This document shows, piece by piece, positions 1-6,554 of a DNA stretch of 6,554 nt. The position numbers and the translations under genes are program-made. Below the pieces are notes generated by a model. The model made no database searches and was not told the DNA's origin. It saw nothing but the letters and a program-made list of their open reading frames with translations. The stretch covers positions 1 to 6,554 of the forward strand of contig CBDVCK010000222.1 in assembly GCA_965372465.1 (NCBI GenBank). The letters are read 5' to 3'. The DNA comes from GCA-020348445 sp965372465 (GTDB lineage: Archaea; Thermoplasmatota; Thermoplasmata; GCA-020350865). How positions within the stretch are numbered: the stretch's first letter is position 1; the number at the start of each line of letters is the position of its first letter.

Positions 1-8
1 ACCTCCTC
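1..8 (-). promoter_or_regulatory. GAGGAGGT: ribosome binding site of a downstream gene, or coding sequence of a shifted acsC
   Basis: Strong Shine-Dalgarno match at the extreme window edge, 14 nt after the acsC stop. If acsC really stops at 23-25, this could start the next gene, perhaps the missing AcsC C-terminus. If acsC is frameshifted, the same bases encode Glu-Glu-Val. The window ends before the two can be told apart. Confidence 0.4.
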
Positions 9-22
9 AAAGGCTATGTTGT

Positions 23-751
23 TTATAAAGCCTGTTTTGATTTCTTGCCAAAATCGAGCATGATATCCTCAACACCTGCTTTTTTGATGTTCTGTGTAAG
101 CTCTGCAAGCTCGTCGAGACCTCTGTCATCAAATGCAACCAATGGGCACTTGTACTTCTTGGCAAGCTCGGCCATGGCCTGCCAGTTGTCTTTATTTGCG
201 GCATGAATAAGTGGTTTTTGGCTTGATACTATCTTCAATGTCTCCTCCATGATCTCGGGCTTTTCGGAAATCAGTATCAAAGGTAACGAGGTTTTATTAG
301 AAACCTTCTTCACCACTTCTGCAAATTTTGCAGCATCACCTGAGGATGCCTTCAAGGCCACCATGCCCAACTTCAGGATTTGCCCGACCCTTTCGAATTC
401 CAGTTCACTTGCCTCTTTTACCTTGGCCTCAAGCTCTTCGGAACTTAATGTATCCTCCACAATCAATGAATATGCTGTGGGATGGTAGAATGTCTTTTCA
501 TGTCTAAATAATTCTGTCTCATTACCCATTTCCACGGCATTATCCAAGGTCCCAACTGTAATCAGCCTGATCGGGGGGGCGCTGGATTCCTCAAGCTGTG
601 TTTTTGCGTCATCCGAAACATCGGGGCATGCAGAAAGCTCTGCCTGTTTGTTTGCAAGTTTCATGGCAAAGGCCAAACACGTGGGAACTCCGCATTTACC
701 GCAGTTCGTCTTTGGTAGTAATTTATAGATTTCGATTGCTGAAAGACCCAT
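23..751 (-). CDS. acsC: Corrinoid iron-sulfur protein large (gamma) subunit AcsC, N-terminal part; frame ends early at 242 residues
   Basis: Large subunit of the corrinoid iron-sulfur protein, which carries the cobalamin methyl carrier and the [4Fe-4S] cluster that reactivates it. Residues 1-45 hold the cluster domain with ligands C17/C20/C25/C42 (NCGKCGVPTC, then C16 residues later). From about residue 60 (SAPPIRLITVG) the TIM-barrel domain follows, with barrel-like segments such as LGMVALKASSGDAAKFAEVV (128-147), LPLILISEKP (156-165) and CPLVAFDDRGLDELAELTQ (202-220). The frame stops with TAA after MLDFGKKSKQAL. The family is usually about 445 residues, so the end of the barrel and the whole C-terminal cobalamin-binding domain are missing here. 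One extra A in the A4 run (T4 at 34-37 on +) would continue the frame as KKSKTGFINNIAFEEV to the window edge. Either this is a frameshift or the gene is split. Identity is firm; the true end is uncertain. Confidence 0.88.
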   Translation of the reverse strand: MGLSAIEIYKLLPKTNCGKCGVPTCLAFAMKLANKQAELSACPDVSDDAKTQLEESSAPPIRLITVGTLDNAVEMGNETELFRHEKTFYHPTAYSLIVEDTLSSEELEAKVKEASELEFERVGQILKLGMVALKASSGDAAKFAEVVKKVSNKTSLPLILISEKPEIMEETLKIVSSQKPLIHAANKDNWQAMAELAKKYKCPLVAFDDRGLDELAELTQNIKKAGVEDIMLDFGKKSKQAL

Positions 752-1716
752 TATTCACCACCTCCACCTTGGGCAAGTTCTTCAACTGCCTCCCTCACCA
801 TTTTCACTGCAGCAGGATGTCTCATTATAAGCATGTCCGCACCAGCAGATATGGCAGATATGCCTGTTGTGGCCTCCCAGTAGGGTCCTCGAAGTCTCGG
901 ATCCCCCCACTCCGGATTCTCATGATGCGCCTCCCTTGGCTTCCATGCCAAAGTGGTATCACATAAGATAGGCATCTGAAGCATCTTGTCTCCCATAAGT
1001 GCAGCAAGTCGAATCCTTTCAATAACTGAGTATGAGTATTCCAAACCATAACCCAACCCTGCCTGCAGCGGATCCATGATAATATTTTCCGGTTTGATTC
1101 CGAAATCGGTAAGAAGTATATTCAGCTGTTTTGCCAAATTGATGTCCAAATTCGAAAAAGCGACAAGTCCGTGGTCATTTGCCATTGAGGCAACAGAAAT
1201 GGACTTGAACTTCTCCTCTTCTGCCAATCCCAAGAAGCATCGTTCTCCTTTTGCCACCTCAGAGCAGACCTCCATTACCTTGGCATCCTTTTCCTCGTTT
1301 CCGCAGCCGTTTATCAATAGGGGAACAGGCACGGCAGAAAGTACCTCTTTTACAATAGCTGCTGCCTCATCAGGGCTTTTATCCTCCTCTTCAGGGTTCG
1401 TACCAGTCAGTTTCAGACAGATGGCCTCTGCACCGTGCGTCTCTACACAGGATTTTGCCCATTGCGCTGGTGATTGAATGACATCCAAAAATGGCTCTCT
1501 TGCCAATTCCGCATAATCTTCCCGGACAACATCCATAATCTCCATGGCTATTACCGGTCTTCGGGGGATCTCACCTTCAAAGTACAGGAAAGGCAGAGTA
1601 TTGACACCACCGAGAATAATGGTATTTCCTCTACTGCCGCCTTCGGCTTCTGTTGCACCGAATTTTACCTCTCTTATCCTACCAGTCCATTTCTCCTTTG
1701 GAATAGCTACAGCCAT
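751..1716 (-). CDS. acsD: Corrinoid iron-sulfur protein small (delta) subunit AcsD
   Basis: Small subunit of the corrinoid iron-sulfur protein, the heterodimer that carries the methyl group from methyltetrahydrofolate to the ACS A-cluster; it forms a TIM barrel that partners AcsC. Its 321 residues match the usual bacterial length of 310-325. Family signatures, in order: the N-terminal WTGRIREVKFGA (10-21) and GGSRGNTIILGG (26-37); CLKLTGTNPEE (100-110); DPLQAGLGYGLEYSYSVIERIR (215-236); the AWKPREAHHENPEWGDP segment (257-273); and GISAISAGADMLIMRHPAAV (285-304). The start is ATG with GGAG 8 nt upstream. The C-terminal GGGGE is encoded by the G-rich DNA that also holds the acsC ribosome binding site. 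Its TAA stop shares one base with the acsC ATG, so the two are probably translationally coupled, as expected for equimolar subunits. It is complete and ordinary. Confidence 0.94.
   Translation of the reverse strand: MAVAIPKEKWTGRIREVKFGATEAEGGSRGNTIILGGVNTLPFLYFEGEIPRRPVIAMEIMDVVREDYAELAREPFLDVIQSPAQWAKSCVETHGAEAICLKLTGTNPEEEDKSPDEAAAIVKEVLSAVPVPLLINGCGNEEKDAKVMEVCSEVAKGERCFLGLAEEEKFKSISVASMANDHGLVAFSNLDINLAKQLNILLTDFGIKPENIIMDPLQAGLGYGLEYSYSVIERIRLAALMGDKMLQMPILCDTTLAWKPREAHHENPEWGDPRLRGPYWEATTGISAISAGADMLIMRHPAAVKMVREAVEELAQGGGGE
759..765 (-). promoter_or_regulatory. acsC ribosome binding site embedded in the acsD 3' end
   Basis: The minus strand reads GGAGGTG, ending 7 nt before the acsC ATG (751-749). 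It is encoded within the poly-Gly codons of AcsD and supports the acsC start next to the TAATG overlap. Confidence 0.7.
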
Positions 1717-1825
1717 ATGCTCATCTCCGGTTATTTCGTATCCATTTTGGGTTATGTGATTGGGGTCTCCCCGTCAAGATATGAGTGCAAATGTGCAGGC
1801 ATTATTTATTTTTTGTTAATATACC
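1717..1825 (-). other. 109 bp gap between the fusion gene and acsD
   Basis: This is the only sizeable gap between genes in the operon. On the minus strand it begins AT-rich just after the fusion stop, holds a short GGGG-AGA-CCCC hairpin (1762-1772) without a U-tract, and ends with the acsD ribosome binding site GGAG (1725-1728), 8 nt before its ATG. A TTGACG (1772-1777) resembles a -35 box, but no good -10 follows at the right distance. A 16-codon ATG frame (1802-1752) has no Shine-Dalgarno sequence. I see no clear terminator or riboswitch. Confidence 0.5.
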
Positions 1826-4800
1826 TTATATCATAGGCGGCAGTTTCAATGCTGGATGGTCCACCTTTGTCAAGAATTCAAGAAGTTCGTTTGCATCAGT
1901 TGTTACCGTCTCGTCAGCTATCTTATCAACAAAATCAGGGGTGCCAAGCTCCTCTGCCCTCTTCTGCAGGGCATCTTTTAGGGCTTCCTTTAGATCCTTT
2001 GGCATCCAGACAATTCTGTGAAATCCACCGTCTGCAGGTATGAACTTCTTGCTAGTCAGGTATTTTCTTCCAACACCGATAAAGCCCGGGGTCTGAAGTC
2101 CGCCTCCCACCGAGCCTGCCAAAGTGGAAAATTTCATTCCGATAGGTGATGCTCCAGGATACTCCCTGTTGATTATCATAATTCCGTTAGCTTCAGGAAC
2201 CATGGCAACAATGCACTCGAAACATCCGCAGGATGTCATGGGATCCTCCATCATAGTGTAAGCATTGAATTTTTCCAGTTTTCTGTGGGTGTGCTCGTGA
2301 ACCGATTCGTTTACACCGGTCCATTGCCCTTTGACCTCGTCTATTACATCGCCTTTTATGATGGGCTGGTTCGGACCTGTGGGTGCGATTCGATTCGAGG
2401 CTTTAGCATCCAGCCAGTTTATTGCTCCGCACAATCCCAGTCTTTCAGGGGTCACGATACATACATGATCAGGGGCAAAGGACTGACATAAGGTGCATGT
2501 ATAGAACGTGTCCACGGCCTCGTCCGTTAAACCCGCCATGCGCTCGTCTCTCTTCTCGTAGGCTTCCAATGCTTCGGGAGCACGCTTTTTCAGCTCCTCC
2601 TCATCTGTTACTATTGTCACCTGAACCCTGTTTACGATGGCACCGAACTCGGCATGCATCATACTGTAGAGCACATTTCCGAAATGCTTGAAGCTCAAGC
2701 CCTCACCAACAGAGTTTCTGGAGAGCCTGACCCATACAAGGTTTCTCTGGCCTGTATGCCATCCGCCCTCTATGAAGTTGATGAATTGATGGATCCTCCG
2801 CTCCAAGACGGATTCGAAATCCTCCTGCATCTTCTTACCGTACACGTCAACGAATATTCCAAGATGGGTCTTGCCTCCCTCCCCTATTTCGTCCACGTCA
2901 GGGCCAATGAGGGTGATCTTGCCATCCTCCACATCATCTGCGGGACGCATCTTGCAAAGCTCCATTCCCTGAGTCTTTGCAGCTCCCCCTGCCTCTACAA
3001 ATGTCTGGGGCCTTCGAATGGTCTCTCCCTCGAATGCAGGGCCGTAGGCCACTGGAACGTCTATTTCCCCCATCTTGATCTGCATGTCACGAATCTCGAT
3101 AGCAGTGGAAACCATTTGATCGTAATCCTTCTGCACCACATATTTACCCGGGATTTCTTCGACATCCTGGTCCGTGATGGTTGGCGAGCCGTTGAAGAGC
3201 ACCGCGAACTCTGCCGCAGCCTTGATGTCATCAATAGGTCCAAGTTGTAGGACAACCACCTTGGGTCTATTGCATAGGTACTTGTAAATCTCCTCCCTTT
3301 CACCAGGTTTCTTGCCCCCGAATGCCAAGGCAGCCCTGATTGCGAAGTTAAGGCCGTGAATTACCTGGGTGAACTCTCCCACGCAGAAGAGCATCCTATC
3401 AAGACCCTTTTTCTCTCCGACATCTATTCCCGCCTCCTTAATCTGCTGTATGATGTCGAATGACGGGATAATGAGCATACCCTTGTTCTGGCAGTCCCTG
3501 ATGATCTTCTTCAATGCTTGTGGGTCCTTTGCTTTACCAACAAGGACGATGGCGCCAGGTATGGTATCATCCACGAAGGCTATACCCAGCTCTCTTAATA
3601 TCTGATCGGGGACAAAACCACTATATATGGTTCCCTCGTACGGGTCAACTCCCTCCTCTACGTATTTCAAAGCCTCCACTATCTCAGCTGCCACCATGGT
3701 GGCCTCGCCTGATGCTACTGCATTTTCGTACGTGTATTCCCCTTCGATAATCTTCCTTCTGACTTCTCCCAATATAGTGGGAAGCTGTCCTAACTTCGTG
3801 ACCTTGATTCCGGTCCATGCGGTAATGGACGGTAGATAATACCCTGTGCCAGGATATTCGAACTCTTTGTCTCTGCCGTATTTTCTGATGGCGCGGTTTA
3901 AAAGATAATCTGCATAACCTGTTGCTATGATAGAACCGTCGATTGCTTTCTTGAACAGCTGTTTTTGGGTGATCTTTGGTCTCTTGTCGGCTGCCTTTGT
4001 TCCGTCCCAGTATATTACATCTGGATCGTCACCTATGCCCATCTTCCATCTTCTGTATTTCACGATGTTACCAAGTTTCTCGGCTGCCTTTTGCGGGTCC
4101 TTTTCAAAGATAAAGAAACCGCCGAACACATCCTTTGCTGTGACCTCTGCAATCTCTGTTACGATATCGCTTCCCTTGTGAAATGCGTTAACACCGACAT
4201 GGGTGGGCCAGCCTGTTGCAATAAGCCATGTACCTATGGCAACTGCTTTTTCACTCATGGCCTCGGGAGCAGAGCCTACGATGGGCAGTTGATGGATGTC
4301 AACTTCCATCTTGTTTGCAAGCTCTGATACTAGATTCTCGACTCTCGAGTTATCCACACAGGAACCCATGTGAAGTACCAGAGGTAAGGGGCCTTGCAGC
4401 CCTGCGGCATTTCCAAGTTCTGTCAAGAAGCCCTTCAATGATTCTCCTGCATACTCATTCGTGGCTTCAGGTGTCAGATATCCGTGCTTTGCAAGAGCCT
4501 GGGCAGCACAGCCCGTTGCCACGACGAGCACGTTGTTCTTGGCAAGCTCCCTTGCAATAGTTAAATGACCTGCATCGTGCTGGGTCTTTACATTGTTGCA
4601 CCCTGCAATAAGGCAGATACCTGCTACTGTTCCGTCCTTTATCTTGTCTGCAAGGTACTGCATGGGGTCGTCGGAATTGAAATTGCTCAATATCCTTTTC
4701 AAAGTCTCCAGACTGAAGCCTGCAGTGACCTTGTTCTTGAACTCGGGAATATGGATCTTGCTTGGGTCTCTGTTTTTATAGGCGGAGATTGCCAGCTGCA

Positions 4801-5953
4801 CGATCTCCTTTGCACTATCCAGGGCACTCTCTTCTGTAAATTCGATATGTGTATCAGTTGGAATCCTTGTTATCGGCATCGTGGAAATCAACCTTGTATG
4901 GAAGCACTGGGACCAGTATCCAAGTGATGGGGAGATGCACTGGTAGTCCACGACAATAGCATCCAGAACACCTGTGAGAATTGCAAGCTCAGAGCAGGCG
5001 AAGTTCGTAGCAATGGGAACACCCCTTCTCATGAGAAGCTCGTTTGCAGTGCAGCAGATACCCACTATGTTTATGCCCTTAGCACCTACAGCTTCTGCTT
5101 CACCTTTCAGTTCCTCTGCAGCATCGCATACTACCTCGGATAAAACAGGGTTATGACCGTGAACACAGATATTGATATGGTCCTCCTTTAGGACACCGAG
5201 ATTGGCTTCGGAAGAAACAATATCGGGAGTACCGAATAGGATATCAGATAGGTCTGTGCTTATATTCTCACCTGTAACATCACCCAGGGCGCATTTGATA
5301 CCTCCGAAAATCAAGGGGACAGGGTCTGCATCGCAGCCCTGATGGGTGCGGTGCATAAGCTCTGCGATTCCCCTGTCGATATTTGTGCACATGACATCGT
5401 GGGAGTCCAAAAGGGTCATTCTTTTTTCAGGGAGCATTGTCTTAAGCCAGGTGGCCGGCTTATCGTCCTGTCTTGAGAAATCGTCAAGGGCTGCTTCTGC
5501 AAGCTCTTTTGCAATTGCATTGTTGTCCTTTCCTTCAACTTCAATTCCTACCTTTTTGGCAACACGCTTGAGCTTTTCCTCATCCTTGATACTATAATCC
5601 GGGGCATGTCCCTCTGCTAAAGCACGAAGAGTGTGAGCAAGATGCCTTCCGTGATCGGAGTGGGCAGCAGCTCCACCGCCTATCATTCTCAATACCTTTC
5701 TTGCCACAATCGTGTAATCTTTAGCTCCGCAGATGCCTTCTTTGGGACCTCTTCCGAAAGGATCGATTCGGCATGGGCCTTGCAGACATATTCTGCAGCA
5801 CAGTCCTGATTCTCCGAACCCGCACTGGGGTGACATTTTATCCATTCTATCCCAGTAGGTCTCTAAATTTGCCTTTTCAGCCAAATCCAGCATTTCCCAT
5901 GCTGCCGGGTCTACTGTTTTATCCTTATGCTTGTTTTGCGCTTCTTCGCTCAT
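1826..5953 (-). CDS. acsA-acsB: Fused carbon monoxide dehydrogenase / acetyl-CoA synthase (AcsA-AcsB in one polypeptide)
   Basis: A single 1375-residue frame carrying two complete enzymes. Residues about 1-640 are a Ni-CODH that interconverts CO2 and CO: cluster D C44/C52; cluster B C53/C56/C61/C75; the proton-relay histidines H98/H101/H104/H107; cluster C ligands H267 (in VHGHNP), C301, C339, C452, C482 and C532; and the catalytic Lys K569 in MSEKAVAIG. Residues about 648-1375 are a bacterial-type ACS with the N-terminal domain that contacts CODH. Its A-cluster ligands are C1153/C1156/C1165/C1175 and C1242/C1244 (SCGC), with F1159 at the place of Moorella Phe512. ACS numbering matches Moorella AcsB with a constant offset of 647 through the A-cluster. 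Between the halves there is no stop and no good internal start. Start: ATG with GGAGG 6 nt upstream. It makes acetyl-CoA with AcsC/AcsD, or cleaves it in reverse. Residue mapping is from remembered family numbering; the fusion itself is directly visible. Confidence 0.95.
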   Translation of the reverse strand: MSEEAQNKHKDKTVDPAAWEMLDLAEKANLETYWDRMDKMSPQCGFGESGLCCRICLQGPCRIDPFGRGPKEGICGAKDYTIVARKVLRMIGGGAAAHSDHGRHLAHTLRALAEGHAPDYSIKDEEKLKRVAKKVGIEVEGKDNNAIAKELAEAALDDFSRQDDKPATWLKTMLPEKRMTLLDSHDVMCTNIDRGIAELMHRTHQGCDADPVPLIFGGIKCALGDVTGENISTDLSDILFGTPDIVSSEANLGVLKEDHINICVHGHNPVLSEVVCDAAEELKGEAEAVGAKGINIVGICCTANELLMRRGVPIATNFACSELAILTGVLDAIVVDYQCISPSLGYWSQCFHTRLISTMPITRIPTDTHIEFTEESALDSAKEIVQLAISAYKNRDPSKIHIPEFKNKVTAGFSLETLKRILSNFNSDDPMQYLADKIKDGTVAGICLIAGCNNVKTQHDAGHLTIARELAKNNVLVVATGCAAQALAKHGYLTPEATNEYAGESLKGFLTELGNAAGLQGPLPLVLHMGSCVDNSRVENLVSELANKMEVDIHQLPIVGSAPEAMSEKAVAIGTWLIATGWPTHVGVNAFHKGSDIVTEIAEVTAKDVFGGFFIFEKDPQKAAEKLGNIVKYRRWKMGIGDDPDVIYWDGTKAADKRPKITQKQLFKKAIDGSIIATGYADYLLNRAIRKYGRDKEFEYPGTGYYLPSITAWTGIKVTKLGQLPTILGEVRRKIIEGEYTYENAVASGEATMVAAEIVEALKYVEEGVDPYEGTIYSGFVPDQILRELGIAFVDDTIPGAIVLVGKAKDPQALKKIIRDCQNKGMLIIPSFDIIQQIKEAGIDVGEKKGLDRMLFCVGEFTQVIHGLNFAIRAALAFGGKKPGEREEIYKYLCNRPKVVVLQLGPIDDIKAAAEFAVLFNGSPTITDQDVEEIPGKYVVQKDYDQMVSTAIEIRDMQIKMGEIDVPVAYGPAFEGETIRRPQTFVEAGGAAKTQGMELCKMRPADDVEDGKITLIGPDVDEIGEGGKTHLGIFVDVYGKKMQEDFESVLERRIHQFINFIEGGWHTGQRNLVWVRLSRNSVGEGLSFKHFGNVLYSMMHAEFGAIVNRVQVTIVTDEEELKKRAPEALEAYEKRDERMAGLTDEAVDTFYTCTLCQSFAPDHVCIVTPERLGLCGAINWLDAKASNRIAPTGPNQPIIKGDVIDEVKGQWTGVNESVHEHTHRKLEKFNAYTMMEDPMTSCGCFECIVAMVPEANGIMIINREYPGASPIGMKFSTLAGSVGGGLQTPGFIGVGRKYLTSKKFIPADGGFHRIVWMPKDLKEALKDALQKRAEELGTPDFVDKIADETVTTDANELLEFLTKVDHPALKLPPMI
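3970..4042 (-). other. CODH-to-ACS junction (linker) inside the fusion protein
   Basis: This covers residues 638-661. The CODH part ends with the usual helix (DPQKAAEKLGNIVKYRRWKMG), and recognisable ACS sequence (LFKKAIDGSIIATGYADYLL) begins at about residue 666. In between lies a stretch containing DDPDVIYWDGT and KAADKRPK, roughly the length of the normal ACS N-terminal tail. It is charged rather than a Gly/Ser/Pro linker. Met638 (codon 4042-4040) is the only nearby ATG and has no convincing Shine-Dalgarno sequence, so separate internal translation of ACS is not supported. Confidence 0.7.
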
Positions 5954-5959
5954 CCAATG

Positions 5960-5964
5960 CCTCC
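5960..5964 (-). promoter_or_regulatory. Ribosome binding site of the CODH-ACS fusion gene
   Basis: GGAGG on the minus strand, 6 nt before the ATG at 5953, lies in the 15 bp gap after the ferredoxin stop. It supports this start and coupled translation with the ferredoxin. Confidence 0.75.
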
Positions 5965-5968
5965 AGAA

Positions 5969-6403
5969 TTATTCTGAGACCTTCACAAACAAGGCCTTGG
6001 TGGGGCATGACGATACACATGCCTGGTAATCTCCTCCTCCGCACAGGTCACACATAATTGAAATGTTCCTCTCCTCTAGGGCGTAAACAGCATCGAAAGG
6101 ACAGGCCTCGATGCACTCCCAGCATCCTGTGCATTTCTCTTCATCCAAAACCACTGTGCCGTCCTCGAGTTTTTCAATGGCATCGTACTCGCAGGCTTCC
6201 ACACATTTGGGTTTCTTGCAGTTGACGCAGACCCGGGCGTGAGGCTTGTCCTTCTTCTCTACAATCACTATCCTCTGGTGCATCTTTGGGTCTATCATCA
6301 TTGCCTCGTCTATGTCGTTTGCCTCCAAGTGGTTCAGTACACAAGCTATTTCACAAGTATGACAGGTTTCACATCTCTCAGGGTCTAGTTTTACTATTTT
6401 CAA
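5969..6403 (-). CDS. CooF/HycB-like polyferredoxin (four [4Fe-4S] clusters), first gene of the operon
   Basis: Small soluble electron carrier of 144 residues with 16 cysteines in four groups: C11/C14/C17/C21, C59/C62/C67/C71, C91/C94/C97/C101 and C118/C121/C129/C133. This is the pattern of the CooF/HycB/HydN family, whose members hold up to four [4Fe-4S] clusters and link an oxidoreductase to its partner. No signal peptide or membrane segment is seen, so it should act in the cytoplasm. It is slightly shorter than typical CooF (about 190 residues). The start is TTG: an in-frame TGA lies four codons upstream (6413-6415), there is no in-frame ATG before residue 35, and GAGGTG sits 5 nt before the TTG. 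It lies 15 bp upstream of the CODH-ACS fusion, so by inference it shuttles electrons for CODH. Family assignment is firm; the specific partner is inferred. Confidence 0.9.
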   Translation of the reverse strand: MKIVKLDPERCETCHTCEIACVLNHLEANDIDEAMMIDPKMHQRIVIVEKKDKPHARVCVNCKKPKCVEACEYDAIEKLEDGTVVLDEEKCTGCWECIEACPFDAVYALEERNISIMCDLCGGGDYQACVSSCPTKALFVKVSE

Positions 6404-6554
6404 GTTAACACCTCAACTCCGAAGATTAATGTCTTAAAAGGTTAATCCCCCAGATACCAGCGTCTCGATTGCGGTTATACTTATTTTGCTACTAAAATGT
6501 TTCTGTGTAACCGTGTTGAATATCGTCGTAAGAACCGCAAAAAATTGAAGGAAA
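6404..6554 (-). promoter_or_regulatory. Upstream region of the operon: weak promoter candidate and CGGTT boxes
   Basis: No gene is seen in this 151 bp, which should hold the operon promoter unless transcription starts beyond the window. TATAAC (minus strand, 6479-6474) is a fair -10, but the -35 position (AAACAT, 17 nt upstream) is poor, so an activator may be needed if it is real. Three CGGTT boxes are present: GCGGTTCTTAC (minus, from 6538), ACGGTTACAC (minus, 6514-6505) and GCGGTTATAC (plus, 6471-6480), the last overlapping the -10. A 6 bp AT-rich dyad, GATTAA/TTAATC (6424-6429, 6442-6447), lies just before the ribosome binding site. Confidence 0.35.
6409..6414 (-). promoter_or_regulatory. 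Ribosome binding site that fixes the TTG start of the polyferredoxin
   Basis: The minus strand reads GAGGTG, then 5 nt, then TTG. The in-frame TGA at 6413-6415 overlaps this site and excludes any longer start. It is a strong Shine-Dalgarno match in front of a non-ATG start. Confidence 0.7.

Noticed and set aside
7..204. 65-codon minus-strand frame overlapping the acsC end as a separate gene
   Set aside because: It is an out-of-frame shadow of acsC, and it is not the frame that a one-base repair of the A4 run would open.
1762..1772. GGGG-TCT-CCCC hairpin as a transcription terminator
   Set aside because: It has only a 4 bp stem with a 3 nt loop and no U-tract downstream on the minus strand.
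1752..1802. 16-codon minus-strand ATG frame in the gap before acsD
   Set aside because: It has no Shine-Dalgarno sequence and no recognisable product; a frame this short is expected by chance.
2654..3250. 198-codon open frame on the plus strand inside the fusion gene
   Set aside because: It lies opposite strongly conserved ACS coding sequence; its translation resembles no family I know and it has no supporting context. It is a shadow frame.
4040..4042. Met638 as an independent internal start for acetyl-CoA synthase
   Set aside because: There is no convincing ribosome binding site upstream, and the Met lies in the helix ending the CODH part. Dual translation is not supported.

Overview
The window is one minus-strand operon fragment from an anaerobic bacterium using the carbonyl branch of the Wood-Ljungdahl (reductive acetyl-CoA) pathway. 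All four recognisable genes are transcribed from high to low coordinates: a 16-cysteine ferredoxin-like protein (6403-5969), a 1375-residue protein (5953-1826), the corrinoid iron-sulfur protein small subunit AcsD (1716-751) and the N-terminal part of the large subunit AcsC (751-23). The proteins are of bacterial type: the acetyl-CoA synthase part keeps the long N-terminal domain that archaeal CdhC lacks, and AcsD has the bacterial length. A mid-GC acetogen, sulfate reducer or syntroph fits; I cannot name the lineage from sequence alone.

The standout is the 1375-residue protein. It is one unbroken reading frame in which a complete Ni-CO dehydrogenase (AcsA/CooS-like, about residues 1-640) is joined directly to a complete acetyl-CoA synthase (AcsB-like, about residues 648-1375). 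In the well-studied systems (Moorella, Carboxydothermus) these are two proteins that assemble as alpha2beta2. Every metal ligand I could check is present in both halves: clusters D, B and C of CODH and the six A-cluster cysteines of ACS.

Layout on the minus strand: about 150 bp of upstream DNA with repeated CGGTT boxes and a weak promoter candidate (6404-6554); ferredoxin with a TTG start; 15 bp gap; CODH-ACS fusion; 109 bp gap; AcsD; a 1-base TAATG stop/start overlap; AcsC. AcsC stops after 242 residues, roughly half the normal length and before the cobalamin-binding domain. A one-base change in an A4 run (T4 on the + strand, 34-37) would keep the frame open to the window edge, so this is a frameshift (real, programmed or sequencing error) or a split gene.

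How the genes work together: the ferredoxin would pass electrons to or from CODH; CODH reduces CO2 to CO (or the reverse); CO moves to the ACS A-cluster; AcsC/AcsD delivers the methyl group on cobalamin; and ACS joins CO, methyl and CoA into acetyl-CoA, or runs the reverse in acetate oxidation. The order here (fd, acsA-acsB, acsD, acsC) differs from the Moorella acs cluster as I recall it. No RNA gene, mobile element or CRISPR array was seen.
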